Source: DATFTE01 sp963802575 (GTDB lineage Bacteria > Acidobacteriota > Terriglobia > Terriglobales > Acidobacteriaceae). Taken from it: a DNA stretch of 64,000 nt. The number at the start of each line of letters is the position of its first letter. The first letter of the stretch is position 1. The notes beneath the pieces are model-generated. The model was not told the origin of the DNA. It was given only the letters and a program-made list of their open reading frames with translations, and made no database searches. A program made the translations under genes and the position numbers. The stretch is taken from NCBI GenBank assembly GCA_963802575.1, contig CAWDJF010000002.1, positions 124,001 through 188,000 on the forward strand. Direction: 5' to 3'. Positions 51,111-59,976 of the stretch are shown one piece after another.

Positions 51111-54100
51111 ATGCCGCGCCATTTCTTTTCCAAATTCTTCTCTATGTCTCTGTGTCTCTGTGGTGAATTGTTTCTGTTGACGGTCATAGCCGCCGCGCAG
51201 GATGCCTCCACCGGCGCGCTCCGCGGCACTGTCACCGACTCCACTCACACCCCTGTGCCCAAAGCCATAGTCGCCATCGTCAACACCGCCACCGCACTCA
51301 CCTACTCTTCCACCGCCGACGCCGAAGGACGCTACTTCCTCGACCTTCTCCCCCCCGGCGACTACTCTGCCCGCGCTGAGTCGCAAGGCATGTCGCCGGA
51401 AATCACGCCCAATCTCCACATCGACGTCGGAGGCCTGCTCCAACTCGACTTCGCCCTCTCGGTCGCCGGAGCGAAAGAAACCGTCACGGTCTCCGCCGGA
51501 CCGCAACTGGTTGAAACTCAACCCAGTGCGATCAGCGCCTTGCTCGACGAGCGAGCCATCAGCGACCTCCCGCTCAACGGGCGCCGCTATACCGACCTCG
51601 CTCTGCTCGCCCCGGGCGTCACGCAAGACCCGCGCGGCCTGACTTCGGCCTCGAACGGCGACCTTGCCTTCGGCGGCATTCGCGGATACCAGTCCAGCTA
51701 CCTCGTCGACGGCGCCGACAACAACAACGCCTTCTTCGCCCAGGCTCGCGGACGCTATCGCGCTCCCTATCAATTTTCAAACGAAGTTGTGCAGGAGTTT
51801 CGCGTCTCTTCGAACACCTACGGCGCCGAACTAGGACGAGCCGGCGGCGCAGTCGTCAACGTGGTCACCAAGTCAGGGACGAATCATTTTCACGGCACCG
51901 GTTTCTACTACTTCCGTGACAACGCTCTCAATGCCGTGCATGCCTACACCGAGGGCGCGAATATCGAAGACCGCCAGCAGCAATTTGGATTCACCGTCGG
52001 CGGCCCTATCAAACAAAACAAGGCATTCTTCTTCGCAGGATTCGATCAGAACCTCTTTCACGTCCCCGCGCTGGTGCGCTTTCTTGATGGCAGCACCGTG
52101 CTCGTCCCCCAGAAGGGCCAGGAGCCTCTGCATCATGGAGACTACGAAGACAGCGACAAAACCCTGGTCTTCGCTGCTGCCGCCCAACTCTCAACCATGG
52201 CAGGAAATTTCCACTCCGCCTTGCTCGGCAACGCGGGTTTCGCCAAGGTCGACTTTACCCTCAGCCCCAAACATCTTTTGACGGCGCGCCTCAACACCTC
52301 AAGTTACTACGGATCGAACAACGTTTTCTTCGATCCCGCCAGCCCCATCACTACTTACATGATGAGCGATAACGGGGAAGAAAACGTTTCCACCGAAAGC
52401 GCCTCTGTCTCGCTGACCAGTTCCCTTTCACCGCGTACCGTCAGCCACCTGCGGGCACAGTTCTCCCGCGATTTGCAGCAATCTTTCGCCAATACCAGCG
52501 ACGTGCTGACGCGAATCACCAGCATCACCGACGGCTTTGGACGCTCCACCATCCTTCCGCGCCAGACCAATGAACATCGGTTGCATCTAACCGAAACCCT
52601 CAGCCTCGAAGCAGGACGCAACTCCTGGAAAGTCGGCGGCGACGGCCTCTTCACCTGGATTCAGAATTATTTCCCTTCCCTTTCCGGCGGCGAATACATC
52701 TTTGATGACATCAAAGTCGATCCCTGGACGTTCGAGCCCATGATCGGAGGGATGGAGACCACGCCGCTTCGTGCCTATGCGCACCAGGTTCCGCACTACT
52801 ACATTCAGAACTTTGGCTCGTATACGACGCATCCCAATACGGACGAATACGCCGCCTTTGCCCAAGACACGATTCGCGCCACCAGCCGCCTAGCCGTAAG
52901 CCTCGGCGTGCGCTATGATCTGCAAACTTTTTCCACACAAGGACTGGTGTCGAATCCTCTCTGGCCTGCCTCCGGCATCGTCCCCTTCAACGATCACAAC
53001 ATCTCGCCTCGCGTTGGACTCGCTTACTCCATCGGACAAGATCGTCCGCTCGTTATCCGCGCGGGATATGGCCTTTTCTATACCCGCATCCCGCAGATCT
53101 ACACCTCAACCCTCGCTACCGATAACGGACTCGCCTCGACCAGCCTCTTCCTCAACAACACCAACTACTACGATCACCAGATCTTTCCCACCTATCCCAA
53201 CGTCATGGTGCAATGTCCGCCCAGCGCCTCAGGCTGTGCCGCGCCGTCGAGTCTGACGGCATATATGAGCAACGACGTTGCTTCCTTTTCTCGCGACTTC
53301 AAGACTCCCCGGGTGCAGCAGGCTAGCCTGTCTGTCGAGCGCGAAGTCGCTAACCGACTGTACATTGGCGTCTCATATATGTACGTCCATGGCATAGACC
53401 TGATTCGCGCCCGTGACGTCAATCTTCCACCGCCGACAAATGTGACTTATCCCGTCTATGACGACAGCGGAACCAACCTGCTGGGCTATTACAACGTTGC
53501 TTCTTTCGCGACCATGCAAATGAGCCCCACCATCACTTGCCCCTGGCCGCCCTGCATCAATCCGCTGGTCCGGCCCATCCCGCAACTCGGCGCGATCAAC
53601 GAGTACGACAGCGCCGCCTCCAGCGTTTACCACGGCGCAACGCTCTCTATTAACCGGCGAATGACCGACGGCCTTTATTTTCGCCTCGCCTACACCTTCG
53701 CCCACTCGATCGACGACGGACAAGACGCGCTGGTTGCCGGTCGTCCGGTGACGGTGCAGAACTCGTACAACACCAGTTCCGAGCGCGGACCCAGCGTGAC
53801 CGACCAGCGCCAGCGTTTTGCCTTTTCCTGTATCGCCGAGCCCCGGCCCTTCCACCGCGAGCATCCGTTGCTGGGAAAAATCTTTAACGACTGGAAGATG
53901 TCATCGATCGTGACCATTGGCAGCGGACGCCCCGTCGACGCCCGAGTCTTCGGCGATCCCAACCAGGACGGGAACGATTCCAACGACCGTCTGCCGGGCC
54001 AGGGACGCAATGCCTTCCTCGGCCCCGACTACGCGACTACCGACATGCGCCTCACCCGTCATCTTTTCCGCCGCGACCGCATGAAGCTCGATTTCATCAT

Positions 54101-54311
54101 CGAGTCGTTCAACCTCTTCAACCGCGACAACCTGCGCGTCAATGTCACCGACGACAGCTTCCAGAACACCGCCGGGCAATTCGTGTATATGGATCAAAAG
54201 CTCGGCGTGAACTATTACCCGGCCCAATATCGGGTCCCCGCGAACTTCACCAAGGCTACGAACGCCTACGCCCCGCGCCAAATCCAATTAGCCCTGAAAT
54301 TCGCCTTCTAG
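51111..54311 (+). CDS. TonB-dependent receptor with carboxypeptidase-regulatory-like domain
   Basis: 1066 aa. A signal sequence ends near VIAAAQD. The CarboxypepD_reg-like domain (GALRGTVTDSTHTPVPKAIV, residues 35-110) is followed by the plug (DLPLNGRRYTDLALLAPGVT; YLVDGADNNNAFFAQ) and a long outer-membrane beta-barrel ending ...APRQIQLALKFAF, with aromatic C-terminus. This Oar-like type is strongly expanded in Acidobacteriota and is thought to import carbohydrates or other polymers. The signal-peptide region is coded by a short TGTCTCTG repeat (51144-51160). A terminator follows. Confidence 0.93.
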   Translation: MPRHFFSKFFSMSLCLCGELFLLTVIAAAQDASTGALRGTVTDSTHTPVPKAIVAIVNTATALTYSSTADAEGRYFLDLLPPGDYSARAESQGMSPEITPNLHIDVGGLLQLDFALSVAGAKETVTVSAGPQLVETQPSAISALLDERAISDLPLNGRRYTDLALLAPGVTQDPRGLTSASNGDLAFGGIRGYQSSYLVDGADNNNAFFAQARGRYRAPYQFSNEVVQEFRVSSNTYGAELGRAGGAVVNVVTKSGTNHFHGTGFYYFRDNALNAVHAYTEGANIEDRQQQFGFTVGGPIKQNKAFFFAGFDQNLFHVPALVRFLDGSTVLVPQKGQEPLHHGDYEDSDKTLVFAAAAQLSTMAGNFHSALLGNAGFAKVDFTLSPKHLLTARLNTSSYYGSNNVFFDPASPITTYMMSDNGEENVSTESASVSLTSSLSPRTVSHLRAQFSRDLQQSFANTSDVLTRITSITDGFGRSTILPRQTNEHRLHLTETLSLEAGRNSWKVGGDGLFTWIQNYFPSLSGGEYIFDDIKVDPWTFEPMIGGMETTPLRAYAHQVPHYYIQNFGSYTTHPNTDEYAAFAQDTIRATSRLAVSLGVRYDLQTFSTQGLVSNPLWPASGIVPFNDHNISPRVGLAYSIGQDRPLVIRAGYGLFYTRIPQIYTSTLATDNGLASTSLFLNNTNYYDHQIFPTYPNVMVQCPPSASGCAAPSSLTAYMSNDVASFSRDFKTPRVQQASLSVEREVANRLYIGVSYMYVHGIDLIRARDVNLPPPTNVTYPVYDDSGTNLLGYYNVASFATMQMSPTITCPWPPCINPLVRPIPQLGAINEYDSAASSVYHGATLSINRRMTDGLYFRLAYTFAHSIDDGQDALVAGRPVTVQNSYNTSSERGPSVTDQRQRFAFSCIAEPRPFHREHPLLGKIFNDWKMSSIVTIGSGRPVDARVFGDPNQDGNDSNDRLPGQGRNAFLGPDYATTDMRLTRHLFRRDRMKLDFIIESFNLFNRDNLRVNVTDDSFQNTAGQFVYMDQKLGVNYYPAQYRVPANFTKATNAYAPRQIQLALKFAF

Positions 54312-54324
54312 CAAGAACTGGGTC

Positions 54325-54366
54325 CCCCGCCCTCGTCGCGCTGTTTACGACAGGGCGGGGCTTTTG
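54325..54366 (+). terminator. Rho-independent terminator of the TonB receptor gene
   Basis: CCCCGCCCT pairs with AGGGCGGGG (54352-54360), followed by CTTTTGTT, 14 bp after the stop. Confidence 0.88.
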
Positions 54367-54393
54367 TTAACTGTTAACAATTATTAAGTAATT

Positions 54394-54471
54394 ATTCGGA
54401 GGAGCGAAGCGACGAGGAATCTGCTTCCTCTCGGTATCGCTACTGGGTCTGAGGTAACTCGAGGTACTCGG
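54394..54471. repeat. Hairpin element plus degenerate 7-bp array
   Basis: ATTCGGAGGAGCGAAGCGAC then GAGGAATCTGC (54394-54424), then TCGGTAT CGCTACT GGGTCTG AGGTAAC to 54471, ending 3 bp before the stop of the 54475 gene. Confidence 0.75.
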
Positions 54472-54474
54472 AAG

Positions 54475-55587
54475 CTAACGACAAGCCGCGAAGAACTCTC
54501 GCACCGTCTTATTCAGCTTCTCCCCACGCAACTCCCCATCCTGCACCGCGCGCACAAACCACTGTGAGTAAGCCTCACCAGTAATCTTCTTGTAATCGGA
54601 GTAGATGGCAACCGCTAGCACGTGTATACCGCTATCCTGTTCCTTCCAATATTCGCAAGTGTTTCGAGCGAGCCCGAATTTCTCGCTGACGATCTCCTCA
54701 AGGGCCTGCACCGAATCTTCCTCGATGTAGCCGTCAGCCGAGTTGTATCCAAACGACGCATCGTGATGCTGCACCTTATCCATGACCAGCGCGTCCTTCC
54801 CCAGCAGCGCAATCGCTTCCCGCACCTTGAGATCATCCGCGTGGTACGGCGGATGCATCGGCTCATGAATGGCATTGTGCAGCACGATCGTGAACGGATA
54901 AGACACATGCGTCAGAAAACGCAATCCCGTGATGCGGATCCCGTGAGGCTCTGAATATGCCAGCAAGTAAACCGTGATCGCGTTCGAGGGCAGCGGAAAG
55001 CCCAGATAGCTCTCAATCACGGGAACGATGTTGTACTTCGGGAGTTCGGAAGAAATCTCGGCAATGCGCTTATCAATCTTCGGCTTGGCCGTGGCCGTCC
55101 AATATGCGGGGAACCCAACGCGATCCAATGCCTTCAGCGCCACCTCCAACGGAGGCCGTGCCTTTTCGTAGTTCTTCCAACCATCCTCGTCCCAGTAAGA
55201 CGTCTTTCTTAGACCCACTTCCATCGCTGCGCTATCATGCGCGGTGCGAATCATCTGGGACAGAGTTTCGTCATCCACCACAGAGAAGTAAAGCGTCAGC
55301 TTCGCCGAGATGATTCCCTGCCCCTCATCCTTGATCACATGCTTCAACTCGACGAACGCCGCCTGCTCCTCCGGCGTGAACATAGGATGGAAGTGGTCAT
55401 ACTCAGCCTGGTAATAGTGCAGGTAGTAAGGATCGCCGCTCAGCGCGTTCAGCAGGCAGAGCGTGTCGTACTTTAGTGAAGGCTTCAGTTCCCAGTCGGT
55501 GGTGGTGTGAAGCGAAACGGTTTCGGCGCGAAGCAGAACGCTGCCAGAGATCGCGAGAAGGCAGAGCAGATACACAATTCGGCGCAT
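54475..55587 (-). CDS. Secreted putative HExxH metallopeptidase
   Basis: 370 aa with signal peptide MRRIVYLLCLLAISGSVLLR (cleavage near AET). No named family recognised. Residues about 242-246 read HEPMH within LHNAIHEPMHPPYH, an HExxH zinc motif. About 50 residues on, EEDSVQALEEIVSEKFG could give the third Glu ligand of a gluzincin. Aromatic-rich N-terminal part (DPYYLHYYQAEYDHFHPMF). A secreted zinc protease is therefore a reasonable but unproven guess. It follows the AraC-type gene by 9 bp, so the two may be co-transcribed. Confidence 0.7.
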   Translation of the reverse strand: MRRIVYLLCLLAISGSVLLRAETVSLHTTTDWELKPSLKYDTLCLLNALSGDPYYLHYYQAEYDHFHPMFTPEEQAAFVELKHVIKDEGQGIISAKLTLYFSVVDDETLSQMIRTAHDSAAMEVGLRKTSYWDEDGWKNYEKARPPLEVALKALDRVGFPAYWTATAKPKIDKRIAEISSELPKYNIVPVIESYLGFPLPSNAITVYLLAYSEPHGIRITGLRFLTHVSYPFTIVLHNAIHEPMHPPYHADDLKVREAIALLGKDALVMDKVQHHDASFGYNSADGYIEEDSVQALEEIVSEKFGLARNTCEYWKEQDSGIHVLAVAIYSDYKKITGEAYSQWFVRAVQDGELRGEKLNKTVREFFAACR

Positions 55588-55596
55588 GCTCCAGTT

Positions 55597-56304
55597 CTAA
55601 ACGCCGGGGGTTGCTCCTGTCTTGAATCCATTTGCAGCGCATCGCCACGCTCGAGGCCCCATGCCCGTGAGTTCCTTGACGCTGCGCGTCATGTGCGATT
55701 GGTCGGCGAATCCCAGCTCGGCGGCGATGCATGCCAGTGGCGTCCGAGTATTCCGAATAGATTTCAGCGCATGGCGCGCACGCATGCGCGCGCGAAAGGC
55801 CTCCGGCGAAATACCGAACACTAACGAGAAACCTCGCGACACCTCCCACGGTGCAATTCCTTTCGTCTCTCCCCACCGGGAGAGTTTCAGAGACGGGTTC
55901 TCGATGAGAGCCGCTGACAGTTGGTCGGGCCAGTCGGCGGAGCGAGGCGTTACTGCCACGATCATCGAGCGAAGTAAGTCCACAGCGTCTTTGCGATTTC
56001 GCTGGGCCGCGCGCGCTACCGAGTCAGCATCCACCACGCTTGCAATCCCCGGAGTAAAGCACCCGCCGGGCAACGGAAGGTTTAGCAATACCGCCCCGCT
56101 TTCGAAGCGATCAAGGTGCCCCTCAAACTGTTCATGAAAAATAACGTCGCCGGCTTTCACCCGGAAGCGTCCATGATCCCCGGCCTCTTCATAGCCACCT
56201 GCCAGCACGAGAGCCGCGTACGCCTCCTCATGCACGTGCCGGCTGATCACCGTAGCGCGAATGGTCTGCCACATCCTCATCAAAGTCATTATGCGCCCTG
56301 TCAA
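55597..56304 (-). CDS. AraC-family transcriptional regulator
   Basis: 235 aa. The cupin-like sensor half (residues 20-85: HVHEEAYAALVLAGGYEEAG, VKAGDVIFHEQFEGH) precedes a C-terminal two-HTH AraC domain: WEVSRGFSLVFGISPEAFRA, then TPLACIAAELGFADQSHMTR. Several Met codons (1, 6, 9, 11) could start translation; the first is used. It is upstream of the HEPMH protein gene with a 9-bp gap. Confidence 0.88.
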   Translation of the reverse strand: MTGRIMTLMRMWQTIRATVISRHVHEEAYAALVLAGGYEEAGDHGRFRVKAGDVIFHEQFEGHLDRFESGAVLLNLPLPGGCFTPGIASVVDADSVARAAQRNRKDAVDLLRSMIVAVTPRSADWPDQLSAALIENPSLKLSRWGETKGIAPWEVSRGFSLVFGISPEAFRARMRARHALKSIRNTRTPLACIAAELGFADQSHMTRSVKELTGMGPRAWRCAANGFKTGATPGV

Positions 56305-56522
56305 CGAGCTCGGGATGCCAACATTTCGGCGTTGAACCGTAAGTCACTCGCAGGCAACAAGATAACCGCTATCCCTCCGGCAATAAACCCGTCTCATGCC
56401 GGCAATTTCCCCCAAATTTCCCACTTTCCCTGTCCAAAATCATGACAATCCCCTTGACTTGCTCTCAGAACCTTGCAATAACTATCCCGTCCAAGTGGGA
56501 CGAGTTTGGGGGTGTAGTTCGT

Positions 56523-56720
56523 TTGGCTGAAGTCCGACTTCAAGAGGGTGAATCCCTCGAAAATGCTCTCCGCCGTTTCAAGCGCAAGGTACAACAGGAA
56601 GACATCATCAAAGAAGTAAAACGTCATTCCTTCTACCTGAAGCCCGGCGAGAAGAAGCGTGTCAAGGAAGCGCTAGCTCGCAAGCGCAGCCGTAAGAAAG
56701 CACGCAAGGAACAAGACTAA
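56523..56720 (+). CDS. rpsU: 30S ribosomal protein S21
   Basis: 65 aa. The normal S21 N-terminus (M)AEVRLQEGESLENALRRF begins at a TTG at 56523 with GGGGGTG about 9 bp upstream; the longer in-frame extension does not match the family. The basic C-terminus GEKKRVKEALARKRSRKKAR is typical. A -35 TTGACT lies at 56454-56459 with an AT-rich -10 region near 56477. A terminator-like hairpin follows, so rpsU is a single-gene unit. Confidence 0.95.
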   Translation: MAEVRLQEGESLENALRRFKRKVQQEDIIKEVKRHSFYLKPGEKKRVKEALARKRSRKKARKEQD

Positions 56721-56730
56721 GCGGACATCT

Positions 56731-56758
56731 GGGCCGTCGCTCTCCCCAGTGACGGCCC
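56731..56758 (+). terminator. Probable rpsU terminator
   Basis: GGGCCGTC pairs with GACGGCCC over a 12-nt loop, then ATTCGTTT; the T-run is weak. Confidence 0.65.
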
Positions 56759-56950
56759 ATTCGTTTACCAATTTTCATCCCGTTTTGGGAAAAGCCAACC
56801 GACTCATCCACGATCTACGTTGTTCCCCGCTCTTTGCGCGGAGCGGGCCGGGCCGAATCCAGGGGTATTTCCAAGCTGATTTTGAGGGGGTGTGATGGCT
56901 CTTCTGCACTTGCGCCACGCAGAGGAGAAGGGGTGAAGGGAGCACTCTCA

Positions 56951-57271
56951 ATGGAATTCCAGGACAAGGTACTGAAGTGTATCGACTGCGGTGCTGATTT
57001 TGTTTTTACCGCTGGCGAGCAGTTGTTCTTTCACGATAAACAGTTCAAGAACGAACCCAAGCGCTGCAAAACCTGTAAAGCGAAACGCGTTTCTGTGCTC
57101 GGTGCGATGCCCGCCCCCGGCAACGGAAATGGCGGTTACGCAAAAGTGGAAACCCGCACCACGTGCTCGCAATGCGGGAAGGAAACCACCGTGCCCTTTA
57201 AGCCGACCCAGGGCCGTCCGGTTTTTTGCCGCGAGTGTTTCCAGGGACGTCGGCAAGCTGCCTCCGCCTAG
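56951..57271 (+). CDS. Zinc-ribbon protein with CxxC-x17-CxxC-type motifs
   Basis: 106 aa from the ATG at 56951. Four CxxC pairs: CIDCGADFVFTAGEQLFFHD through RCKTCKAKR form the first zinc ribbon; CSQCGKETTVPFKPTQGRPV through FCRECFQGR form the second. The type is widespread in Acidobacteriota and other soil bacteria; a nucleic-acid role is suspected but not proven. Confidence 0.85.
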   Translation: MEFQDKVLKCIDCGADFVFTAGEQLFFHDKQFKNEPKRCKTCKAKRVSVLGAMPAPGNGNGGYAKVETRTTCSQCGKETTVPFKPTQGRPVFCRECFQGRRQAASA

Positions 57272-57410
57272 CGAAGGGCAGCTGCAATAACGGATCTTCG
57301 AGTAGCACTCTGTAAGAAGGGCCCCAGCTTCGGTGGAAGCCCCCGCTCTCCACCCGCCAAGCAGACTTCCGTTCACTCCTTAGTGTGTCTCGCGAGTGTG
57401 TCTCGCGCTT

Positions 57411-57569
57411 TTGTCATCCTCAGCAAAGTGATGGCGAGCGAAGCGAGCGATCACGCAGTCGAAGGACCCCCCACTGGACAGCTCATTCTAAAGTCTTTGT
57501 CATTCCGACCGAAGGGAGGAATCTGCTTCTTCTGGGTACTGGGTACTGGGTACTGGGTACTGGGTACTG
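57411..57569. repeat. Diverged hairpin element, ATTCC hairpin and five-unit 7-bp array
   Basis: GTCATCCTCAGCAAAG through GAGCGAAGCGAGCGA to TCGAAGGACCCC (57411-57468) is a relative of the hairpin family. TGTCATTCCGACCGAAGGGA then GGAATCTG (57499-57527) is followed by CTGGGTA repeated five times (57532-57569), the cleanest heptamer array in the window. The 309-bp gap 57272-57580 holds only these elements. Confidence 0.88.
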
Positions 57570-57580
57570 CCAACTGACTA

Positions 57581-57994
57581 CTACGTCCCAACTCTCCGCC
57601 CCCGCTCCGCCGGAAACGCCCGCTTCTCATCCTCATGCTTCACCAGCAGCGCCTCGATCTGTCGCAACAAATCCTGCGTACCGAGAGGCTTCACCAGCAG
57701 CGATTGCGCGCCTTCCCGCTTCCACTCGCCGTCTTCCGGCGGATACGCCGTCAGCAGCGCCGTCGCGGGATTATATTTCTGCTTCCGCGCCGCCCGGATC
57801 ACATGAAATCCGGCATCCTCAGTCTCCATGCGCGAGTCCGTGATCACCATCTGATACACGTCCGCAGCCAGCTTTTTCACGGCTTCCGCGGCCGAAGAGG
57901 CTGTGTCGACATCGAAGTTATTCAACTCCAGCACCGCTTTCAACGTCAGCAGCACTGCCATATCATCATCTACCAGAAGAATGCGCCGCTTCAT
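57581..57994 (-). CDS. Single-domain response regulator (receiver only)
   Basis: 137 aa from the ATG at 57994. Acidic pair Asp9-Asp11 (LVDDDM), phosphoacceptor Asp53 (MVITDSRM), Thr in ALLTAYP and Lys in LLVKPLG are all present, so it should be phosphorylated. It has no output domain, and no cognate kinase is adjacent. It is divergent from the mtaB-like gene, with 130 bp between. Confidence 0.9.
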   Translation of the reverse strand: MKRRILLVDDDMAVLLTLKAVLELNNFDVDTASSAAEAVKKLAADVYQMVITDSRMETEDAGFHVIRAARKQKYNPATALLTAYPPEDGEWKREGAQSLLVKPLGTQDLLRQIEALLVKHEDEKRAFPAERGRRVGT

Positions 57995-58124
57995 GGAGCA
58001 CCTCGAGGGAAAGGTGTTCGAAGCCGCAAAGGCTCTGCGACTGCGCAGAAGGTCAGGAGAAACACCACGAGATGGGCGCGACTCCACTCCCAACTCTGCG
58101 CCGTTCCTACGTTACACTAGTTCC

Positions 58125-59645
58125 GTGGGAACTTTCTACGTCGAGAATTTCGGATGCCGCGCTACCCAGGCGGATGGCGCCTCGATCGAGCGCCAGTTCG
58201 AGCAGCGTGGACTCGAGCGCGCTCCCGCCGCCGTCGGCGCCGAACTTGTCGTGCTCAATACTTGCACCGTCACCGCAGCCGCCGATCACGATGCCCGCGC
58301 CGCCATCCGCCGCATCCACCGCCAGAATCCCAACGCCCAAATCATCGTCACCGGATGCTACGCCCAACGCGCTCCCGAAGAAATCGCCGCCATCCCTGGC
58401 GTCACCAAAGTCATCGGCAATTCGCACAAACACATCTTGGCCGAGATCAGCACTCAGCCCGGACTTCAGACCTCAGACTTCGGACCTCAGCTAGATCAAC
58501 AGACCGAAAATTTCGTCCCGCTCTCCGTCCTGACGCCCGAAGCCGGAAGCCCGAAGCCGAATTTCCGGCCACCCGCGACCGCCGACCAGCGACCGGTTTT
58601 CCTGACGTCCGAAGTCCAAGGTCCGAGGTCCGACGTCTGGGTTTCCGACATCTTCGCGCACACCGAACTCCTCGCCGCTCCGGTCTTCGACGCCGCCAAC
58701 GAGCGCACGCGCCCCAATCTCAAGATCCAGGATGGATGCAACAACCGCTGCTCTTTCTGCGTGATCCCTTACGTCCGCGGCAAAAGCCGCTCGCTGAGCA
58801 CCGGCCGCATCCTCGATGAAGTGAACACGCTGGTAGCAGCGGGATATCAGGAAGTAGTCCTCTCAGGAATCAACCTAGGCCGCTGGGGCCGCGACCTAAC
58901 GCGCGAAGCGCGAATGGCAACCGGCGACCCGCGCCCGGCGACCCGCGCCCGTCATCCGAAATTTGAAGATGTGATTCGGCTAGTCCTTCAGCACACCGCC
59001 GTCCCGAAGCTAAGAATCAGTTCCGTCGAACCCATGGACTGGACGGACGACCTGATCTCTCTTATGGCCACGTCGCCGCGCATCGCGAAGCATGCGCACG
59101 TACCCATGCAGTCGGGAAGCGACACGGTCCTTCGCCGCATGCATCGGAAATATAGGCCAAAACACTACGTGGATCGCATCGTGAAAATTCGCGCTGCGAT
59201 GCCCGAAGCAGCCATCGGTGCCGACGTGATGGTCGGATTTCCAGGAGAGACCGACAGCGAGTTCGAAGAAACGCGGCGCTTAGTTGACGACTTGCCTTTC
59301 ACTTATCTGCATGTCTTCACTTACTCTGCGCGCCCGGGAACGCCTGCCGCTGCGATGACGAATCAAATCCCTGATCGCGTCGCCCGCGAACGCAACCGCA
59401 TCCTCCGCGATCTGGCCAGCGCCAAGAAGTTCGCCTTCATGCAAGCGTTCGTCGGAAGAACTGTCGAGGCCATCACACTAAAAAGCGACTCATGTGGCGC
59501 GGGCGCCGCCTGCGAGAGCCACACCGAAGCGCTGACCCATAATTATCTGAAGCTCCGCCTCGACGGCCATCACACCCCCAACCGCTGGCTGACTGCCCAA
59601 GTCACGAATGTTGACAAGGGAACACTAGTCGGAACTGCCACCTAA
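58125..59645 (+). CDS. MtaB/MiaB-type tRNA methylthiotransferase with repeat-derived insertions
   Basis: 506 aa from GTG at 58125 (FYVENFGCRATQADG). The UPF0004 cluster uses Cys11, Cys47 and Cys78; the radical-SAM cluster is Cys205, Cys209 and Cys212 (DGCNNRCSFC). A C-terminal TRAM-like domain is present. It methylthiolates N6-threonylcarbamoyladenosine in tRNA (MtaB, by similarity). The Cys78-Cys205 gap is 127 residues, against about 74 in E. coli MiaB. The extra part (residues about 109-172) is coded by several heptamer arrays in frame. A second insert (ATGDPRPATRAR) and a third (SCGAGAACESH) also match repeats found elsewhere. Confidence 0.93.
   Translation: MGTFYVENFGCRATQADGASIERQFEQRGLERAPAAVGAELVVLNTCTVTAAADHDARAAIRRIHRQNPNAQIIVTGCYAQRAPEEIAAIPGVTKVIGNSHKHILAEISTQPGLQTSDFGPQLDQQTENFVPLSVLTPEAGSPKPNFRPPATADQRPVFLTSEVQGPRSDVWVSDIFAHTELLAAPVFDAANERTRPNLKIQDGCNNRCSFCVIPYVRGKSRSLSTGRILDEVNTLVAAGYQEVVLSGINLGRWGRDLTREARMATGDPRPATRARHPKFEDVIRLVLQHTAVPKLRISSVEPMDWTDDLISLMATSPRIAKHAHVPMQSGSDTVLRRMHRKYRPKHYVDRIVKIRAAMPEAAIGADVMVGFPGETDSEFEETRRLVDDLPFTYLHVFTYSARPGTPAAAMTNQIPDRVARERNRILRDLASAKKFAFMQAFVGRTVEAITLKSDSCGAGAACESHTEALTHNYLKLRLDGHHTPNRWLTAQVTNVDKGTLVGTAT
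58448..58641. repeat. 7-bp arrays of four families inside the mtaB-like gene
   Basis: CAGCACTCAGCC, then GACTTCA GACCTCA GACTTCG GACCTCA (58461-58490), CCCGAAG CCGGAAG CCCGAAG (58536-58556), CGACCGC CGACCAG CGACCGG (58576-58596) and GTCCGAA GTCCAAG GTCCGAG GTCCGAC (58607-58634). All are read in frame without a stop codon. Confidence 0.88.
58921..58950. repeat. Second in-frame repeat in the mtaB-like gene
   Basis: Two copies of a 14-bp unit CCGGCGACCCGCGC, two 7-bp periods of the GGCGACC family, coding for GDPRPATRAR. Confidence 0.75.
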
Positions 59646-59693
59646 CCCTCCATCGCCACCCATAACCCCTGCATTATTCATTTATTCATGATT

Positions 59694-59826
59694 GTCGTCG
59701 CGACGGCTGAGCGAGCGAAGCCAGGAGGAATCTGCTTTCTCCTCGGTACTAGGTACTCGCCACTCGCTCTTGTCATTCCTCCCGAAGGGAGGAATCTGCT
59801 CGTTCTCGGTACTCGGTACTGGCAAC
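59694..59826. repeat. Two hairpin-plus-array units in tandem
   Basis: A degenerate hairpin (59694-59733) with CTCGGTA CTAGGTA CTCG (59742-59756) is followed by TGTCATTCCTCCCGAAGG onward (59771-59800), whose stem ATTCCTCCC, loop GAA, GGGAGGAAT is perfect, and CTCGGTA CTCGGTA CTGG (59805-59822). The 331-bp gap 59646-59976 holds these and a CRP-like site. Confidence 0.85.
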
Positions 59827-59877
59827 TAACCTCCAGTCACAATTGCAACTTTTCGCAACCAAAAAATCCCGCGAAAT

Positions 59878-59893
59878 TGTGACGCAGATCACT
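59878..59893. promoter_or_regulatory. CRP/FNR-like palindrome
   Basis: TGTGA, six bases, TCACT: nine of ten consensus positions, 84 bp before the small HTH-like gene at 59977. Confidence 0.35.
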
Positions 59894-59976
59894 GCAAGTC
59901 ATGAACGATGTTTCCGACAATCATGCCAAAGCCCTCTGAACGGGGTGGGCGAAAATTGAGCGCACAGGGGTTATGA

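Noticed and set aside
51144..51165. TGTCTCTG direct repeat in the signal-peptide region of the TonB receptor as a separate repeat family
   Set aside because: Only two or three units and no second locus in the window; noted in the gene entry only.
57532..57569. CRISPR-like array
   Set aside because: Units are 7 bp with no spacers and no cas genes nearby; these are simple tandem repeats.
57903..58124. Upstream in-frame start for the mtaB-like gene
   Set aside because: It overlaps the divergent response-regulator gene; family similarity begins at the GTG 58125.
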